From Mycolicibacterium setense (lineage in GTDB: Bacteria > Actinomycetota > Actinomycetes > Mycobacteriales > Mycobacteriaceae), in contig NZ_JTJW01000010.1 of the NCBI RefSeq assembly GCF_000805385.1, positions 248,001-312,000 of the forward strand: a DNA stretch of 64,000 nt, read 5' to 3'. A model generated the notes under the pieces. The model made no database searches and was not told the DNA's origin. It saw only the letters and a program-made list of their open reading frames with translations. Shown in pieces: positions 8,230 to 16,545 of the stretch. The translations under genes were made by a program, and so were the position numbers. Every line of letters starts with the position of its first letter. Positions within the stretch are counted from its first letter, which is position 1.

Positions 8230-9786
8230 TTAGCCGGCCAGCACCGCCTTGGCCGCGTTGTAGCCGGGGATGAAGGTGATTCCGGGGCCGCCGTGGCATC
8301 CTGCGCTGGCCAGGTACAGGCCGTCGATGGGAATCGGTTGACCGACATACCCTTTGGGACCGGGGCGGTTGGGACCCATCTGCTCGGGATGAATGAGACC
8401 GTGGCAGTAGTCGCCGCCCGGTGCGCCGAACATGGTTCCCATGTGGCGCGGCGTGAACGTGGTGTGGCGGATGATCCGGCGTTCGAAATCCGGTGCCAAC
8501 CGGGCGATCTTCTCGATCACGCGCCGGCCCATCTCGGCTTTCGTCTCTCCGTACCCTGATGTGGACTCCTCGACGGGGAACCACAGCGCAAACGCCGAGG
8601 CCGCATGCTTGCCCGCCGGGGCCAGCGTCGGATCGTGGGCTGAGGGAATCTGGAAGGCGATCGCGGGATCGGCGGGCACGATCCCGCGGCGGGCGTCCTG
8701 CCACTGCTGTTGCAGTTCTTCGGGAGTGCTGAAAAGCCCGATGGCAGCTTGCATCTCAGGATCGTTGAGCATCTCGTACGGGCTGTCGAAACTGGGGGCT
8801 CCGTCGAGCGCGAAGTGCATCTGCAGGTAGCTGCCGCGGTGGTCGATGCGGGTGAACCGCTCGCGCACCTCGCCCGGCAGCGCCTCGGCGTCGATCAGCT
8901 TGGTGACCGTGGTGTCCGGGGCGATCGCCGATACCACGATGGGCGCGGTGATGGTCGTGCCGTCGACCAGCCGTACTCCGGTGATCCGGCCGGCCTCGAC
9001 CGATATCCGATCGACACTGCTGCGCAACCGCAGCTCACCGCCGGCCGCGGTCAGCATGCCGCCCAGATGTTCGGTCAGAGCACCGATTCCACCCACCAGC
9101 TTCTTCATCAGCACGGCGTTCTCGTCGGGCACCGCCAGTCCGTACGCCAGCGCGGCCGCACTGCCCGGCGTCTCGGGCCCACGGTAGGTGGTGTTGACCG
9201 CAAGAAAGGCCAGCATGCCACGCAACGCGCCGTGCTTGTCCCGGTCCGGTAGGTAGCGGTCCAGCACGTCGCTGACCGATCCGAACAGCAGGTCATCGAT
9301 CGCGGCCCGCTCGGATTCCGTTGTCGCACAGGAATACATCTCATCGAGTGAGCGGGGTGGACGGCCGGCGTCGAATCGGCCCAGCGCCCGGGTGGGCGCC
9401 ATGCTCCAAGACATCAGCCCGGCCATCCCCGCCACCGCGTCGGCGCCGTGGACCTCACCGAGGTGGGCCAGCATCTTCATCGGGTCGGCGTAATAGACCA
9501 CCGGTGGGTCTCCGATCCCGCGCAGCGACACCGACATGACCTCGAGGTCCACGGTCGGCAAGCTGTCCAGCCCGAGTTCGGTGCTGACGACAGCCGAGGT
9601 GGGGAACTGCAACGAGCCGGCGATCTCGAACCGGTAGCCGTCGAACAATTCCACGGTGGATGCCATGCCGCCGGCATATCGCTTGGCCTCCAGACACAGG
9701 GTCCGCATTCCGGCCCGGGCCAACATGGCCGCAGCGGCCAGCCCGTTGTGCCCCGCGCCGATCACGATCGCGTCGTAGTCCGCCAT
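8230..9786 (-). CDS. FAD-dependent oxidoreductase, phytoene desaturase superfamily
   Basis: A 518-residue flavoprotein. The dinucleotide-binding motif IGAGHNGLAAAAMLARAG is at residues about 8-25, and the C-terminal FAD-binding signature (LYLASAGCHGGPGITFIPGY) is characteristic of the CrtI/RetSat/PYROXD2-like branch. It probably oxidises or isomerises a lipophilic polyene or other hydrophobic substrate; no carotenoid genes are nearby, so a carotenoid role is not supported. The start is set at ATG 9786 (MADYDAIVIG); the longer frame is upstream DNA. A perfect 11-base inverted repeat 25 bases before the start matches one in front of the adjacent tetR, so TetR repression is likely. Confidence 0.87.
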   Translation of the reverse strand: MADYDAIVIGAGHNGLAAAAMLARAGMRTLCLEAKRYAGGMASTVELFDGYRFEIAGSLQFPTSAVVSTELGLDSLPTVDLEVMSVSLRGIGDPPVVYYADPMKMLAHLGEVHGADAVAGMAGLMSWSMAPTRALGRFDAGRPPRSLDEMYSCATTESERAAIDDLLFGSVSDVLDRYLPDRDKHGALRGMLAFLAVNTTYRGPETPGSAAALAYGLAVPDENAVLMKKLVGGIGALTEHLGGMLTAAGGELRLRSSVDRISVEAGRITGVRLVDGTTITAPIVVSAIAPDTTVTKLIDAEALPGEVRERFTRIDHRGSYLQMHFALDGAPSFDSPYEMLNDPEMQAAIGLFSTPEELQQQWQDARRGIVPADPAIAFQIPSAHDPTLAPAGKHAASAFALWFPVEESTSGYGETKAEMGRRVIEKIARLAPDFERRIIRHTTFTPRHMGTMFGAPGGDYCHGLIHPEQMGPNRPGPKGYVGQPIPIDGLYLASAGCHGGPGITFIPGYNAAKAVLAG

Positions 9787-9810
9787 CGACTGAGGCTGAC
9801 ACCGACCCGC

Positions 9811-9836
9811 ATGTTTTGTCAATAATGACAAAACAT
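9811..9836. promoter_or_regulatory. TetR operator, site 1 (upstream of FAD oxidoreductase)
   Basis: Perfect inverted repeat with 11-base arms ATGTTTTGTCA and TGACAAAACAT separated by ATAA. The inner core TGTCA-N4-TGACA is identical in half-sites and spacing to the palindrome in front of the neighbouring tetR (10482-10495). It lies 25 bases before the oxidoreductase start and its last base touches the tetR stop codon. Confidence 0.7.
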
Positions 9837-10441
9837 CAATCAAGCCCGGTTCGCAGCGCCTCCAGGGCGGTCCGGCACATCCGCGCCAGTTCGGGCAGTG
9901 AGCGCTCTCCGGCCTTGTCGCCGACCATCCACAACTCCATGGCACCGAACACCGCGGCCGCGACGCATCGGGCCGTGACCACGATCCGCAGCCCGTCGTC
10001 GCCGTGCGGCACCTCGCCTCGGCGCGCCACGAGCCGCTCGGCGACCGCGTCGGCGAAGTCGGATTCGACCTGCCGGATGTGTCGGACGATCCGATCCGGA
10101 TCGAGTTCGGCCGCGCGCATCCCGGCGATCTTGGTCACCGCGTCGACGTCATACGGGAAGGCCAGGACCGCGGACTGCACCGAGTCGAGGATCGATTCGG
10201 TGGCCGGCCGCTCGGCCAGCGCGGCCCGGAACCAGTGCAGGCCCGCGTCATAGTCGGCGAACAGCAGATCGTGCTTGGACGTGAAGTGCCGATAGAAGGT
10301 GCGCAGCGATACGCCGGCGTCGGCGGCGATCTGTTCGGCCGACGTGTCCTCGACGCCCTGGGCGAGGAACCGCACCAGCGCGGCCTGGCGCAACGCCTCG
10401 CGAGTGCGCTCACTGCGCGCGGTCTGCGCCGGCCTGGCCAT
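9836..10441 (-). CDS. TetR-family transcriptional regulator (controls the adjacent oxidoreductase)
   Basis: A 201-residue regulator. The N-terminal helix-turn-helix is clear (TREALRQAALVRFLAQGVEDTSAEQIAADAGVS, then RTFYRHFTSKHDLLF), and the C-terminal ligand domain is 140 residues of alpha-helical sequence with no recognisable specificity. ATG 10441 (MARPAQTARSERTRE) is chosen over an upstream start because TetR N-termini begin about 15 residues before the HTH. Matching TGTCA-N4-TGACA palindromes occur before its own gene and before the downstream oxidoreductase, indicating autoregulation and local control. The divergent DUF2834 gene shares the upstream site. Confidence 0.88.
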   Translation of the reverse strand: MARPAQTARSERTREALRQAALVRFLAQGVEDTSAEQIAADAGVSLRTFYRHFTSKHDLLFADYDAGLHWFRAALAERPATESILDSVQSAVLAFPYDVDAVTKIAGMRAAELDPDRIVRHIRQVESDFADAVAERLVARRGEVPHGDDGLRIVVTARCVAAAVFGAMELWMVGDKAGERSLPELARMCRTALEALRTGLD

Positions 10442-10481
10442 GCCGGTGAAGTTACCGCATCGGCAAGCCCGCGCCACAGAA

Positions 10482-10495
10482 TGTCAATATTGACA
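10482..10495. promoter_or_regulatory. TetR operator, site 2 (tetR / DUF2834 intergenic)
   Basis: TGTCAATATTGACA is a perfect 14-base palindrome between the divergent tetR (start 10441) and DUF2834 gene (start 10525). It shares the half-sites, the 4-base spacer and the right flank (TGACAAAAC) with site 1 at 9811-9836. Confidence 0.7.
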
Positions 10496-10524
10496 AAACT
10501 CATGTTGGCGAGTGTGCTCACGAA

Positions 10525-11001
10525 ATGGTGTCTCTCATCGTTCACGCGATACTGGGTATCGCCGTCGTCGCGCTCATCGTGAGACTGAATCCGCAGATCT
10601 TCTCCCGCCCACCCGGGCCCGCATTCTCTGCGGTGGAGGTCGCCTTCTATGCCGTCGGCCTCGCGTCGATCCCGATCTGCTGGTACTTCAACATGCGGTT
10701 CGTCGCGGACTACGCGCAACCGGACGGCAACCCGATCTGGGGGCCGGGCAGCTGGGCCGAGTTCATCGCGCTGGGGTATACCAACCCCGCGGCCGGCTCG
10801 GCCAGCGCCGACTACACGATTGCCAATGTCGTTCTGCTGCCGCTGTTTACCATCATCGACGGGCTGCGCCGCGGCATCCGTCACCCCTGGCTGTTCTTCG
10901 TGGCGAGCCTGTTCACCAGCTTCGCGTTCGCGTTCGCCTTCTACTTCGCCACCATCGAACGGCAGCGCCGCCACCAACAGGCGGCAGTCGCCGTCAGTTG
11001 A
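10525..11001 (+). CDS. DUF2834-type small membrane protein
   Basis: A 158-residue integral membrane protein with four predicted transmembrane helices, at about residues 3-20, 37-55, 98-112 and 122-145 (ending FAFAFAFYFATIE). The layout, with a conserved polar loop between helices 2 and 3, fits DUF2834 proteins; no function is known for them. It is divergent from tetR across the palindrome at 10482-10495 and may belong to the same regulon. Its last 8 bases overlap the end of the convergent second tetR gene. Confidence 0.75.
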   Translation: MVSLIVHAILGIAVVALIVRLNPQIFSRPPGPAFSAVEVAFYAVGLASIPICWYFNMRFVADYAQPDGNPIWGPGSWAEFIALGYTNPAAGSASADYTIANVVLLPLFTIIDGLRRGIRHPWLFFVASLFTSFAFAFAFYFATIERQRRHQQAAVAVS

Positions 11002-11593
11002 GCGGTCTCAGCATCGCGGTGCACGCTGCCACCGCATCCTCGGTGATCTCCCCTATCTGACCACCGCTCTCCACGGTGATCGCGGTGAGCTCGCGCAACC
11101 CGCCGATCATCATGATCGTGCGACGCCGCGAGATCGACACACCGGCAGAGCGGAACGCTTCGCTGTTCGTCATCGCCTGCACCATGGCGATGAAATTCTC
11201 CATCGACTCACGCTGCATGGCCCGCGCTGCGGCACCGAGCGTCGGGAGATCGCGAATCCAGGCCAGCATCAACGCGGGGTTGGCCTCATATGAGGCGATC
11301 CACGCCTCGACGGCCTGGCGGACCTGGTCCTGCCATGGCGCAGTCCGGTCCACTCCCCCGGCGACCTCACGCACATGTTTGGTGTTGACGCTGGTCAACA
11401 GCGCCACAAAACACTCCTCGCGACTCGCGAAATGCTCGTAGAAGGTACGGCGCGACGTCTTGGCCCGGCGCACGATGTCAGCGACGGTCGTGTTCTGATA
11501 ACCGTCCTCCACGATCGATTCGATCATGGCAGCGAGCAGTCGCGATCGGAACGCGCTCTTGCCGGCCTCGACCGACGTGGTGGGACTGTTCAT
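10994..11593 (-). CDS. TetR-family transcriptional regulator
   Basis: A 199-residue regulator with an N-terminal HTH (FRSRLLAAMIESIVEDGYQN, TTVADIVRRAKTS, RRTFYEHFASREECF). The C-terminal domain has a WIASYEANPALMLAWI segment as in mycobacterial TetRs that bind hydrophobic ligands, but the ligand and targets are unknown. No palindrome was seen in the 48 bases before its start. It is convergent with the DUF2834 gene (8-base overlap) and downstream of the YdcF-like gene on the same strand. Confidence 0.87.
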   Translation of the reverse strand: MNSPTTSVEAGKSAFRSRLLAAMIESIVEDGYQNTTVADIVRRAKTSRRTFYEHFASREECFVALLTSVNTKHVREVAGGVDRTAPWQDQVRQAVEAWIASYEANPALMLAWIRDLPTLGAAARAMQRESMENFIAMVQAMTNSEAFRSAGVSISRRRTIMMIGGLRELTAITVESGGQIGEITEDAVAACTAMLRPLN

Positions 11594-11641
11594 CTCGGGC
11601 AGTCATCGTAATGCCGGCCAGGGGTGCGTGGTGGTGCTGTT

Positions 11642-12211
11642 TCAGCCGATCGGTGTCAGCGGGCTCAGCACGTCGCGCACGAACTGGGCGATGTTCACCG
11701 ACGGATTGCCGTCGGGGAAGCTCACCGTGGCCAGCACAGTGCCCCCGGCGTCGGCGAAGTTCTGGTCGGCGCGCCCCTGATGTGTCGACGATGTCACCAC
11801 GATGATTCCCGTCGCGCCCGCCTTCTTCGCCAGCGGAACCGAGAACTGCGCGTTCTGAACCGTGCTGTTGGCCCGGTCTTCGACGATGATGCGGTTGGCC
11901 GGAAGACCGAGCATGAGAAGCAGATTGCGCATCTGGCCGGCCTCGGTCTGTCCGTTCCGCGGGTTGCCGCCGGTGACGATGACGGGCGATTGCGGAAACG
12001 CCTGCGCGATGGCGAGGCCGGTGAGGACGCGGTGATACAGGATGGCGCGCATCGAACCGTCGGGCTTCAGGCCGTAACCAAGGATGACGATGGCGGGCTT
12101 GGTGAAGTCCTTGCCCGCCACTGCCGGCGCGGCCGGAGCGGGCACCGGACTGGCGATCAGGGCCAGGGCGCACACCAGCGCCGCGACGAGAACCCGCACG
12201 CCGTTCCGCAT
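11642..12211 (-). CDS. YdcF/DUF218-family exported protein
   Basis: A 189-residue protein with an N-terminal signal sequence (MRNGVRVLVAALVCALALIA, then SPVPAPAAPA) followed by a YdcF-like domain: IVILGYGLKPDGSMR, VIVTGGNPRNGQTEAGQM and IIVEDRANSTVQNA are the three hallmark segments of the family (SanA/YdcF/ElyC). Members act at or in the cell envelope and are linked to envelope-barrier functions; the reaction is not known. The frame extends to a codon at 12253, but the signal peptide begins at ATG 12211. Confidence 0.83.
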   Translation of the reverse strand: MRNGVRVLVAALVCALALIASPVPAPAAPAVAGKDFTKPAIVILGYGLKPDGSMRAILYHRVLTGLAIAQAFPQSPVIVTGGNPRNGQTEAGQMRNLLLMLGLPANRIIVEDRANSTVQNAQFSVPLAKKAGATGIIVVTSSTHQGRADQNFADAGGTVLATVSFPDGNPSVNIAQFVRDVLSPLTPIG

Positions 12212-12307
12212 CTCACCCCCAACAGCTGCGACACTTGTGAATGTCGTTGCCAATGAGGTCGATGTTACCGATCGGGCAAATGTGGCATCAGTGCCGAACC
12301 GCGCCGC

Positions 12308-12988
12308 TCATTCCGCCACGCTCACGTACACCGTCTCCGGCCGCGTGACAGCGGCCACCTTGCCGCCCGCCACCAGCACCGTCGTCCTGGACCGGCGCCG
12401 GCGCACCGCCTCGGCAGTGGGAGCCTGTTCCGGATCCCGCCCGGCCAAGTGATGTAACAGCCGCAAGGTGGACCACAGCCCGGTCCCGGTGGCCCCGTGT
12501 GCGGCGTCGGTCGACACCAGCGCCCGCGCCACCGCCCCGTCGGTGAACAGCCCGTCGAACGCCCGGCCCGCGGCCGCGGCCAGCATCCTGTCGTGGCCGA
12601 ACGGCATCGACGCCGGCATCCGGTCACCCGCCCGGACCAACACCGCCCCCGAACCGGGCTCAGGAACATGCACCCGGGTGAGGCACACCAATGACACCGT
12701 GTGACCGCGCTCATCACGGCCGGGATCGGATACCACGGTGATCGGGAACGGCTCGGTGCCATCGAGGACGTGCGCATGCGCACGCTCGCCGGCGATCCAG
12801 CCGGCCGTCTGTGCCACCGTCTGTCCCTTCGCCGGGTCCATCACCGCGCCGGGCAGCGACAGCTGCCCGGCGTGCGGGTCACGTTCACGGCGGTAGAGCA
12901 CCAGCGCCGGGTCCTCCGGATCGTCGGTGATCGCCACGAGGTCCACCGACAGCCATGTGCGCCGATCGTCTGCGGGTTCGTCACGCAC
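12308..12988 (-). CDS. NrtR-like Nudix-domain protein, last gene of an NAD-salvage operon
   Basis: A 226-residue protein. The N-terminal 140 residues follow the Nudix fold (SVDLVAITDDPEDPALVLYRRERDPHAGQLSLPGA), but the Nudix box is degenerate: the REXXEE metal ligands are absent (AQTAGWIAGERA is in their place), so hydrolysis is unlikely. The C-terminal 70 residues (VARALVSTDAAHGATGTGLW ... RRRRSRTTVLVAGGKV) have the size and basic character of the winged helix of NrtR regulators, which sense ADP-ribose or NAD and repress NAD genes. It follows nadV by 12 bases in the same operon, and a long palindrome stands before the operon. Start GTG. A plain Nudix hydrolase remains possible. Confidence 0.7.
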   Translation of the reverse strand: MRDEPADDRRTWLSVDLVAITDDPEDPALVLYRRERDPHAGQLSLPGAVMDPAKGQTVAQTAGWIAGERAHAHVLDGTEPFPITVVSDPGRDERGHTVSLVCLTRVHVPEPGSGAVLVRAGDRMPASMPFGHDRMLAAAAGRAFDGLFTDGAVARALVSTDAAHGATGTGLWSTLRLLHHLAGRDPEQAPTAEAVRRRRSRTTVLVAGGKVAAVTRPETVYVSVAE

Positions 12989-13000
12989 ATCCCAACTCTG

Positions 13001-14542
13001 TCATGCCACCTGCTCTCGTCGGGCCGTCGCGGCCCGCAATCGCGCCCAACTGGCGCGGAGCTCGGCGCGCACCCCGGCGAACGTCGTGGTGCCGGTGAGC
13101 ACACCGTCCTCGAAGACCGTCCGCAGCCGTGAATTGGCTTCCTGATCCGCGGTGGCCCGCTGCACCAGCGCCAGCGAGCCGTCCATGCCGCCCAGCACCG
13201 CCAACCGACCGCGCGCCGAACGCTTGGTGCCCGAATCGGTGACCGGTTCCTTGAAGATGTCGCGGCCCTGCCCGCCCACCTGCACCCAGGTCGCCTTGAC
13301 CGCCAGCGAGAAGGTGTCCCGGGTGACGAATTGGTATGTGTAGGAACCGAATCCGAAGACCGGGACGGTCGAGACATAACCCTGCCGCATCAGGTTCGTG
13401 GTGATCGAATCGGCCCGTTCGAAATTGATGGAATCGCCGTAGATCACTCCGACGTGCGGGTCCAGTTCTCGGTAGCCCGCGGCGTTCTCGATCGTCCCGA
13501 ACGTCTCGGCCAGCAGATTCACCACACCCTTGCGCTGCGGGCTACCGGCCGGCGCGGCCGGATCGCCACACAGGATGAGCTCTGGTTCGCCAGAGTCGGG
13601 GCGGATCACCAGCTTTCCGTCGCGCGCCATGATCGTGTCCTTCAGCGCGGGCAGGAACTCCGTCATCACCTGCCACAGGTCCCAGCTGTCGCTGACCACC
13701 GAGACGATGCCCGACGGATACAGGGCCAGCAGTCGCTCGAAGGTGGCCAGCTCCCCCTCGGGTCCGTTCGCAGTCATCACCGAGTGCTCGGTGGCCGGCA
13801 CCGAACCACCCAGCACGGTCCCGTCGGGTGAGCCGGGATAGAACCGGTCGATCCATCCGAGTGCCGACAGCGAATCGGTGCCGGTGAAGCTCAGCAGGTG
13901 CGCGGCGCCACTGACCGACGCCGCACCCATGCCGGCCATGCCGCGGGCCGAGAAGTCGTGGCCCTGCCAGTCGACCGCCGCCAGCGGGGCGCCGGACGCA
14001 GCGGCGCGCTCGTCCAGCAGGCAGCGGTTGCGCCAGGCCGTGGTGGCCGAGGTGATGGGCTGCCAAAGCGCGGCCGACAGATCGGTCTCGATGTAGTTGG
14101 TCAGCCAGAAGAACCGCGGTTCGGTGTTCTCCACCGTCAGGTACGGCACCCCCAGCGGGGTGACGGTCCCCTCGGGCAGCGCCCGGAACCGCAGCGGCAA
14201 CCTTCCGTACGCGTGCAGCTGCCGAATGTGCTCGGAACCAACACCGTTCGGACCCAGAATATCGGTGACACGCTCGTCGTAGGCACGGCACACCTCGTCG
14301 ATGTCGGCGTCGAAGAAGGTCTGCCAGCGGGCCGCCAGATCGGTCAGATATGCCTGCAGCCCGAAGAACACGGTCCAGTCAACCTCGGGGATGCGGCTGC
14401 CGCGGGCGGTCAGGTTGGAGTACACGAACTCGGTGCCATCCGGGTACTGCCTGCGGTGATCGAGCTTGTAGGCGTCGGTCTCCATCAACACGGTCAGCGC
14501 ATCCAGGGTGTCGCGGCGGTAGTCGCGCGGGTTGAAAGTCAT
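13001..14542 (-). CDS. nadV: nicotinamide phosphoribosyltransferase
   Basis: A 513-residue NAMPT/NadV-type type II phosphoribosyltransferase, which makes NMN from nicotinamide and PRPP. Family motifs seen: ETDAYKLDHRRQYPDGTEFVYSN-type N-terminus (positions 13-35), VFFGLQAYL, the VSDSWDLW segment and VIRPDSGEPE, the last two around the ribose-phosphate site, plus GFGSYTYQFVTRDTF near the C-terminus. Length matches bacterial NadV. The open frame continues far upstream into the previous gene; the real start is ATG 14542, two bases after the stop of the PRPP-synthetase-like gene, so the two are translationally coupled and substrate supply is linked to use. Confidence 0.92.
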   Translation of the reverse strand: MTFNPRDYRRDTLDALTVLMETDAYKLDHRRQYPDGTEFVYSNLTARGSRIPEVDWTVFFGLQAYLTDLAARWQTFFDADIDEVCRAYDERVTDILGPNGVGSEHIRQLHAYGRLPLRFRALPEGTVTPLGVPYLTVENTEPRFFWLTNYIETDLSAALWQPITSATTAWRNRCLLDERAAASGAPLAAVDWQGHDFSARGMAGMGAASVSGAAHLLSFTGTDSLSALGWIDRFYPGSPDGTVLGGSVPATEHSVMTANGPEGELATFERLLALYPSGIVSVVSDSWDLWQVMTEFLPALKDTIMARDGKLVIRPDSGEPELILCGDPAAPAGSPQRKGVVNLLAETFGTIENAAGYRELDPHVGVIYGDSINFERADSITTNLMRQGYVSTVPVFGFGSYTYQFVTRDTFSLAVKATWVQVGGQGRDIFKEPVTDSGTKRSARGRLAVLGGMDGSLALVQRATADQEANSRLRTVFEDGVLTGTTTFAGVRAELRASWARLRAATARREQVA

Positions 14543-14544
14543 GA

Positions 14545-15405
14545 TCAGTTCTCCATTTCGGTCAGCAAGGACACGACGTGCCCGATCAGCGGCACCTGCT
14601 GGACTTCGGCAGGCAACGCATCCGGGTCGACGTCGGGGCTGGTGTTCGCGGCGGTGATCGACGCGAAGTGAGGCAGCAGGTTCTCGCGCCACCGCCCGGT
14701 GAACAGCCCGTGCGTCACCCACAGGTGCAGTTCGGCAGCGGGCTCGGTTTCGCGGATCGCCTGTGCGAGACCGGCGAAAGTGCCTCCGCCGTCGCAGATG
14801 TCGTCGACGAGCAGGTACCGACCCTCGGTGAGCCCGTCCGGCGCGGCGAAGCCCGACAGGGCCCCCGACTTCGGGTCGCGCACCTTGCCCGCGGTCAGCA
14901 GCGGCACGCCTAACTTGTCCGCAACGGCGCCGGCGCGGTCGACGGCACCCTTGTCGGGCGCGATCACACCGTCCCAGGCGATCTCGGCCAGAGTCGATGT
15001 TGCGATGAGTTCGGTGGCGCTGACGGAGTGGACTGTCGTTCCGTGGGCTGCGGCCGCCGCAGCCCACGCCCCGGAGTGCGGGTCGGCCGCGATCACGTCA
15101 CGGATCCCCGTCGCCCCAGTCAGGCGTGCGACACCCTGTGCGTCGTAGGTCGCGTCGTGATCACCTCGCGCCGACGGCAGATACGGCATCACCAGAACCG
15201 GACGTGCGCCCTCATGGAAGGCGGCCCATTGCGCCAGTGCGGCGAAATCCAGTGCGCCACCGGTATTCCAGGCGACCGGGCGCCCGCCGGAGACCGGTTC
15301 GAGGTGACGGACTGCGACGTCGCCGCCGGGGTACGCCTCTACGGCTCCAGGTGCGGCGCGCAACTGCGGGGTGACGGGGTCGAAGGTGTGGAAGCTCAGG
15401 CTCAT
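14545..15405 (-). CDS. ribose-phosphate pyrophosphokinase-like protein
   Basis: A 286-residue PRPP-synthetase-family protein, shorter than the housekeeping Prs (about 310-326). It keeps an RPVLVMPYLPSARGDHD catalytic-flap-like segment, a DPHSGAW loop and the PRPP-binding signature YLLVDDICDGGGTFAGLA. It heads the operon with nadV, and homologues paired with nadV occur in proteobacteria and phages. The simplest role is making PRPP for nicotinamide salvage. An alternative is pyrophosphorylation of ADP-ribose, as described for phage NAD-reconstitution (NARP1) enzymes that look like Prs. The choice cannot be made from sequence alone. Confidence 0.88.
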   Translation of the reverse strand: MSLSFHTFDPVTPQLRAAPGAVEAYPGGDVAVRHLEPVSGGRPVAWNTGGALDFAALAQWAAFHEGARPVLVMPYLPSARGDHDATYDAQGVARLTGATGIRDVIAADPHSGAWAAAAAAHGTTVHSVSATELIATSTLAEIAWDGVIAPDKGAVDRAGAVADKLGVPLLTAGKVRDPKSGALSGFAAPDGLTEGRYLLVDDICDGGGTFAGLAQAIRETEPAAELHLWVTHGLFTGRWRENLLPHFASITAANTSPDVDPDALPAEVQQVPLIGHVVSLLTEMEN

Positions 15406-15419
15406 GATCGAAGCGTACC

Positions 15420-15449
15420 AGAGATATGGGCATATTTGCCCATATCTCT
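15420..15449. promoter_or_regulatory. long palindrome before the NAD-salvage operon (candidate NrtR operator)
   Basis: Perfect inverted repeat of 13-base arms (AGAGATATGGGCA and TGCCCATATCTCT) around TATT, placed 15-44 bases before the start of the PRPP-synthetase-like gene. It lacks a T-tract and sits at a promoter position, so it reads as an operator. The operon's own Nudix/winged-helix-like protein is the obvious candidate binder. Confidence 0.65.
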
Positions 15450-15633
15450 TTCATGGCACTGATCGCACCCGTAGATGACGCGAAATTTCCTCAGACAACA
15501 GCCACCAACTCCTCAACAGCCCTTGTCCCCCGCCATGCACGCTGGCGGGACCACAGATCCGCTGAAAGTTGTGACCGGTAAGGAGTTTGACGCACGCAAG
15601 GTGATCTCAACCGAAACACCTGGAGGTGATGTG

Positions 15634-16545
15634 ATGTCGATGAAGAAATCGCTCGATCTGTACACCGAGGCGATAACCGCACAGGGGTACGGATATCTCG
15701 CCGCATTGGCAACGACAGTGGTCTTCGCGGTGCTCTGGCGGATCGCGGTTGCCCCGCGGCGTCCCGCGGTGACCGAGCCGCTCAGCCCGACAGAGCTGGC
15801 GTTTCTGCGATCGGACATCGCACCGGTGGTGAGCTCGCTGGCAAGTCTGCGCGCCAGTGGACGTATCACGGCCGACGGACGGGTGGACCACGCTGTGCGC
15901 AGCCCGGAGATCGACCGGTTTACCGGACAGATCTTGGAACGCGTCGACGCCGACTCGGACCACACCGTGTCGGGTCTGTATGCGGCGGCCGGCGACGAGC
16001 TCGCAGCGCTGGAAGAGCACTTGAGCCTGCGCGGCCTGGTGCGCACCAGGGCCGAACGGGCCCGCATGCGCTGGGGCACAGCACCGTCGATCGTGATGAT
16101 GGTGGTCGGCATCGGTTACGGCGTGTACCTGCTGACGTCGTTGTCCGACCGTCCGCTCCACGCGGCCACCCTCAGCGCCGTCGTGCTGGCCACCGTCCTG
16201 TATGGGGCGTTTGCGCTCCCGCACCTGCTCGGCGTGAATCGCCTGACCCGCGCGGGCCGCCGGCTACTCGCCGCCCAGCAGAAGGAACTGGCCTATCTGG
16301 AACCGGCCAAGCGCCCCGCCTTCGACACCTACGGCCCGGCAGCAGTGGCGATGTCGGTGGCGCTGTTCGGCACCGGCGCACTGTGGATGCTGGACTCCGA
16401 TTACTCGACGTCGGTGGAACTGGCCGGCGATTCCTCCGGCGGCGCCGACGGCGGCGGTTGCGGTGCCTCCTGCGGGGGCGACGGCGGTGGTGGCGGTGGC
16501 GGCGGCTGCGGTGGTTGTGGTGGCTGCGGAGGTTGCGGCGGATGA
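15634..16545 (+). CDS. TIGR04222-like membrane protein with Cys/Gly-rich tail (candidate modified peptide substrate)
   Basis: A 303-residue protein. GGAGG 7 bases before ATG 15634 fixes the start; the frame is open to 15475 but that part is not coding-like. An N-terminal helix (about residues 20-40), a cytosolic region rich in Glu/Asp/Arg, and hydrophobic helices near residues 150-170, 178-200 and 235-252 are followed by a 45-residue tail of almost only Gly with six Cys, ending in four C-G-G units (CGGCGGCGGCGG). The architecture matches TIGR04222 proteins of actinobacteria, whose function is unknown. Its stop overlaps the start of a DUF692/MNIO enzyme by ATGA, so the tail is probably that enzyme's substrate. 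Confidence 0.8.
   Translation: MSMKKSLDLYTEAITAQGYGYLAALATTVVFAVLWRIAVAPRRPAVTEPLSPTELAFLRSDIAPVVSSLASLRASGRITADGRVDHAVRSPEIDRFTGQILERVDADSDHTVSGLYAAAGDELAALEEHLSLRGLVRTRAERARMRWGTAPSIVMMVVGIGYGVYLLTSLSDRPLHAATLSAVVLATVLYGAFALPHLLGVNRLTRAGRRLLAAQQKELAYLEPAKRPAFDTYGPAAVAMSVALFGTGALWMLDSDYSTSVELAGDSSGGADGGGCGASCGGDGGGGGGGGCGGCGGCGGCGG

Noticed and set aside
8230..9786. Carotenoid phytoene desaturase
   Set aside because: The protein belongs to the same superfamily, but no crtB/crtE-like genes are nearby and the C-terminal pattern fits the broader RetSat/PYROXD2-like group.
12308..12988. Active Nudix hydrolase of the MutT type
   Set aside because: The REXXEE metal-binding part of the Nudix box is missing, so an active hydrolase is unlikely, although not excluded.
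13001..15067. A 688-residue fusion of a Prs-like region with NadV
   Set aside because: The upstream 175 codons are the prs-like gene in another frame; the real nadV start is at 14542.
15475..15633. 53 extra N-terminal codons on the TIGR04222-like protein
   Set aside because: A strong GGAGG sits immediately before ATG 15634, and the extra residues are low-hydrophobicity and unconserved-looking.
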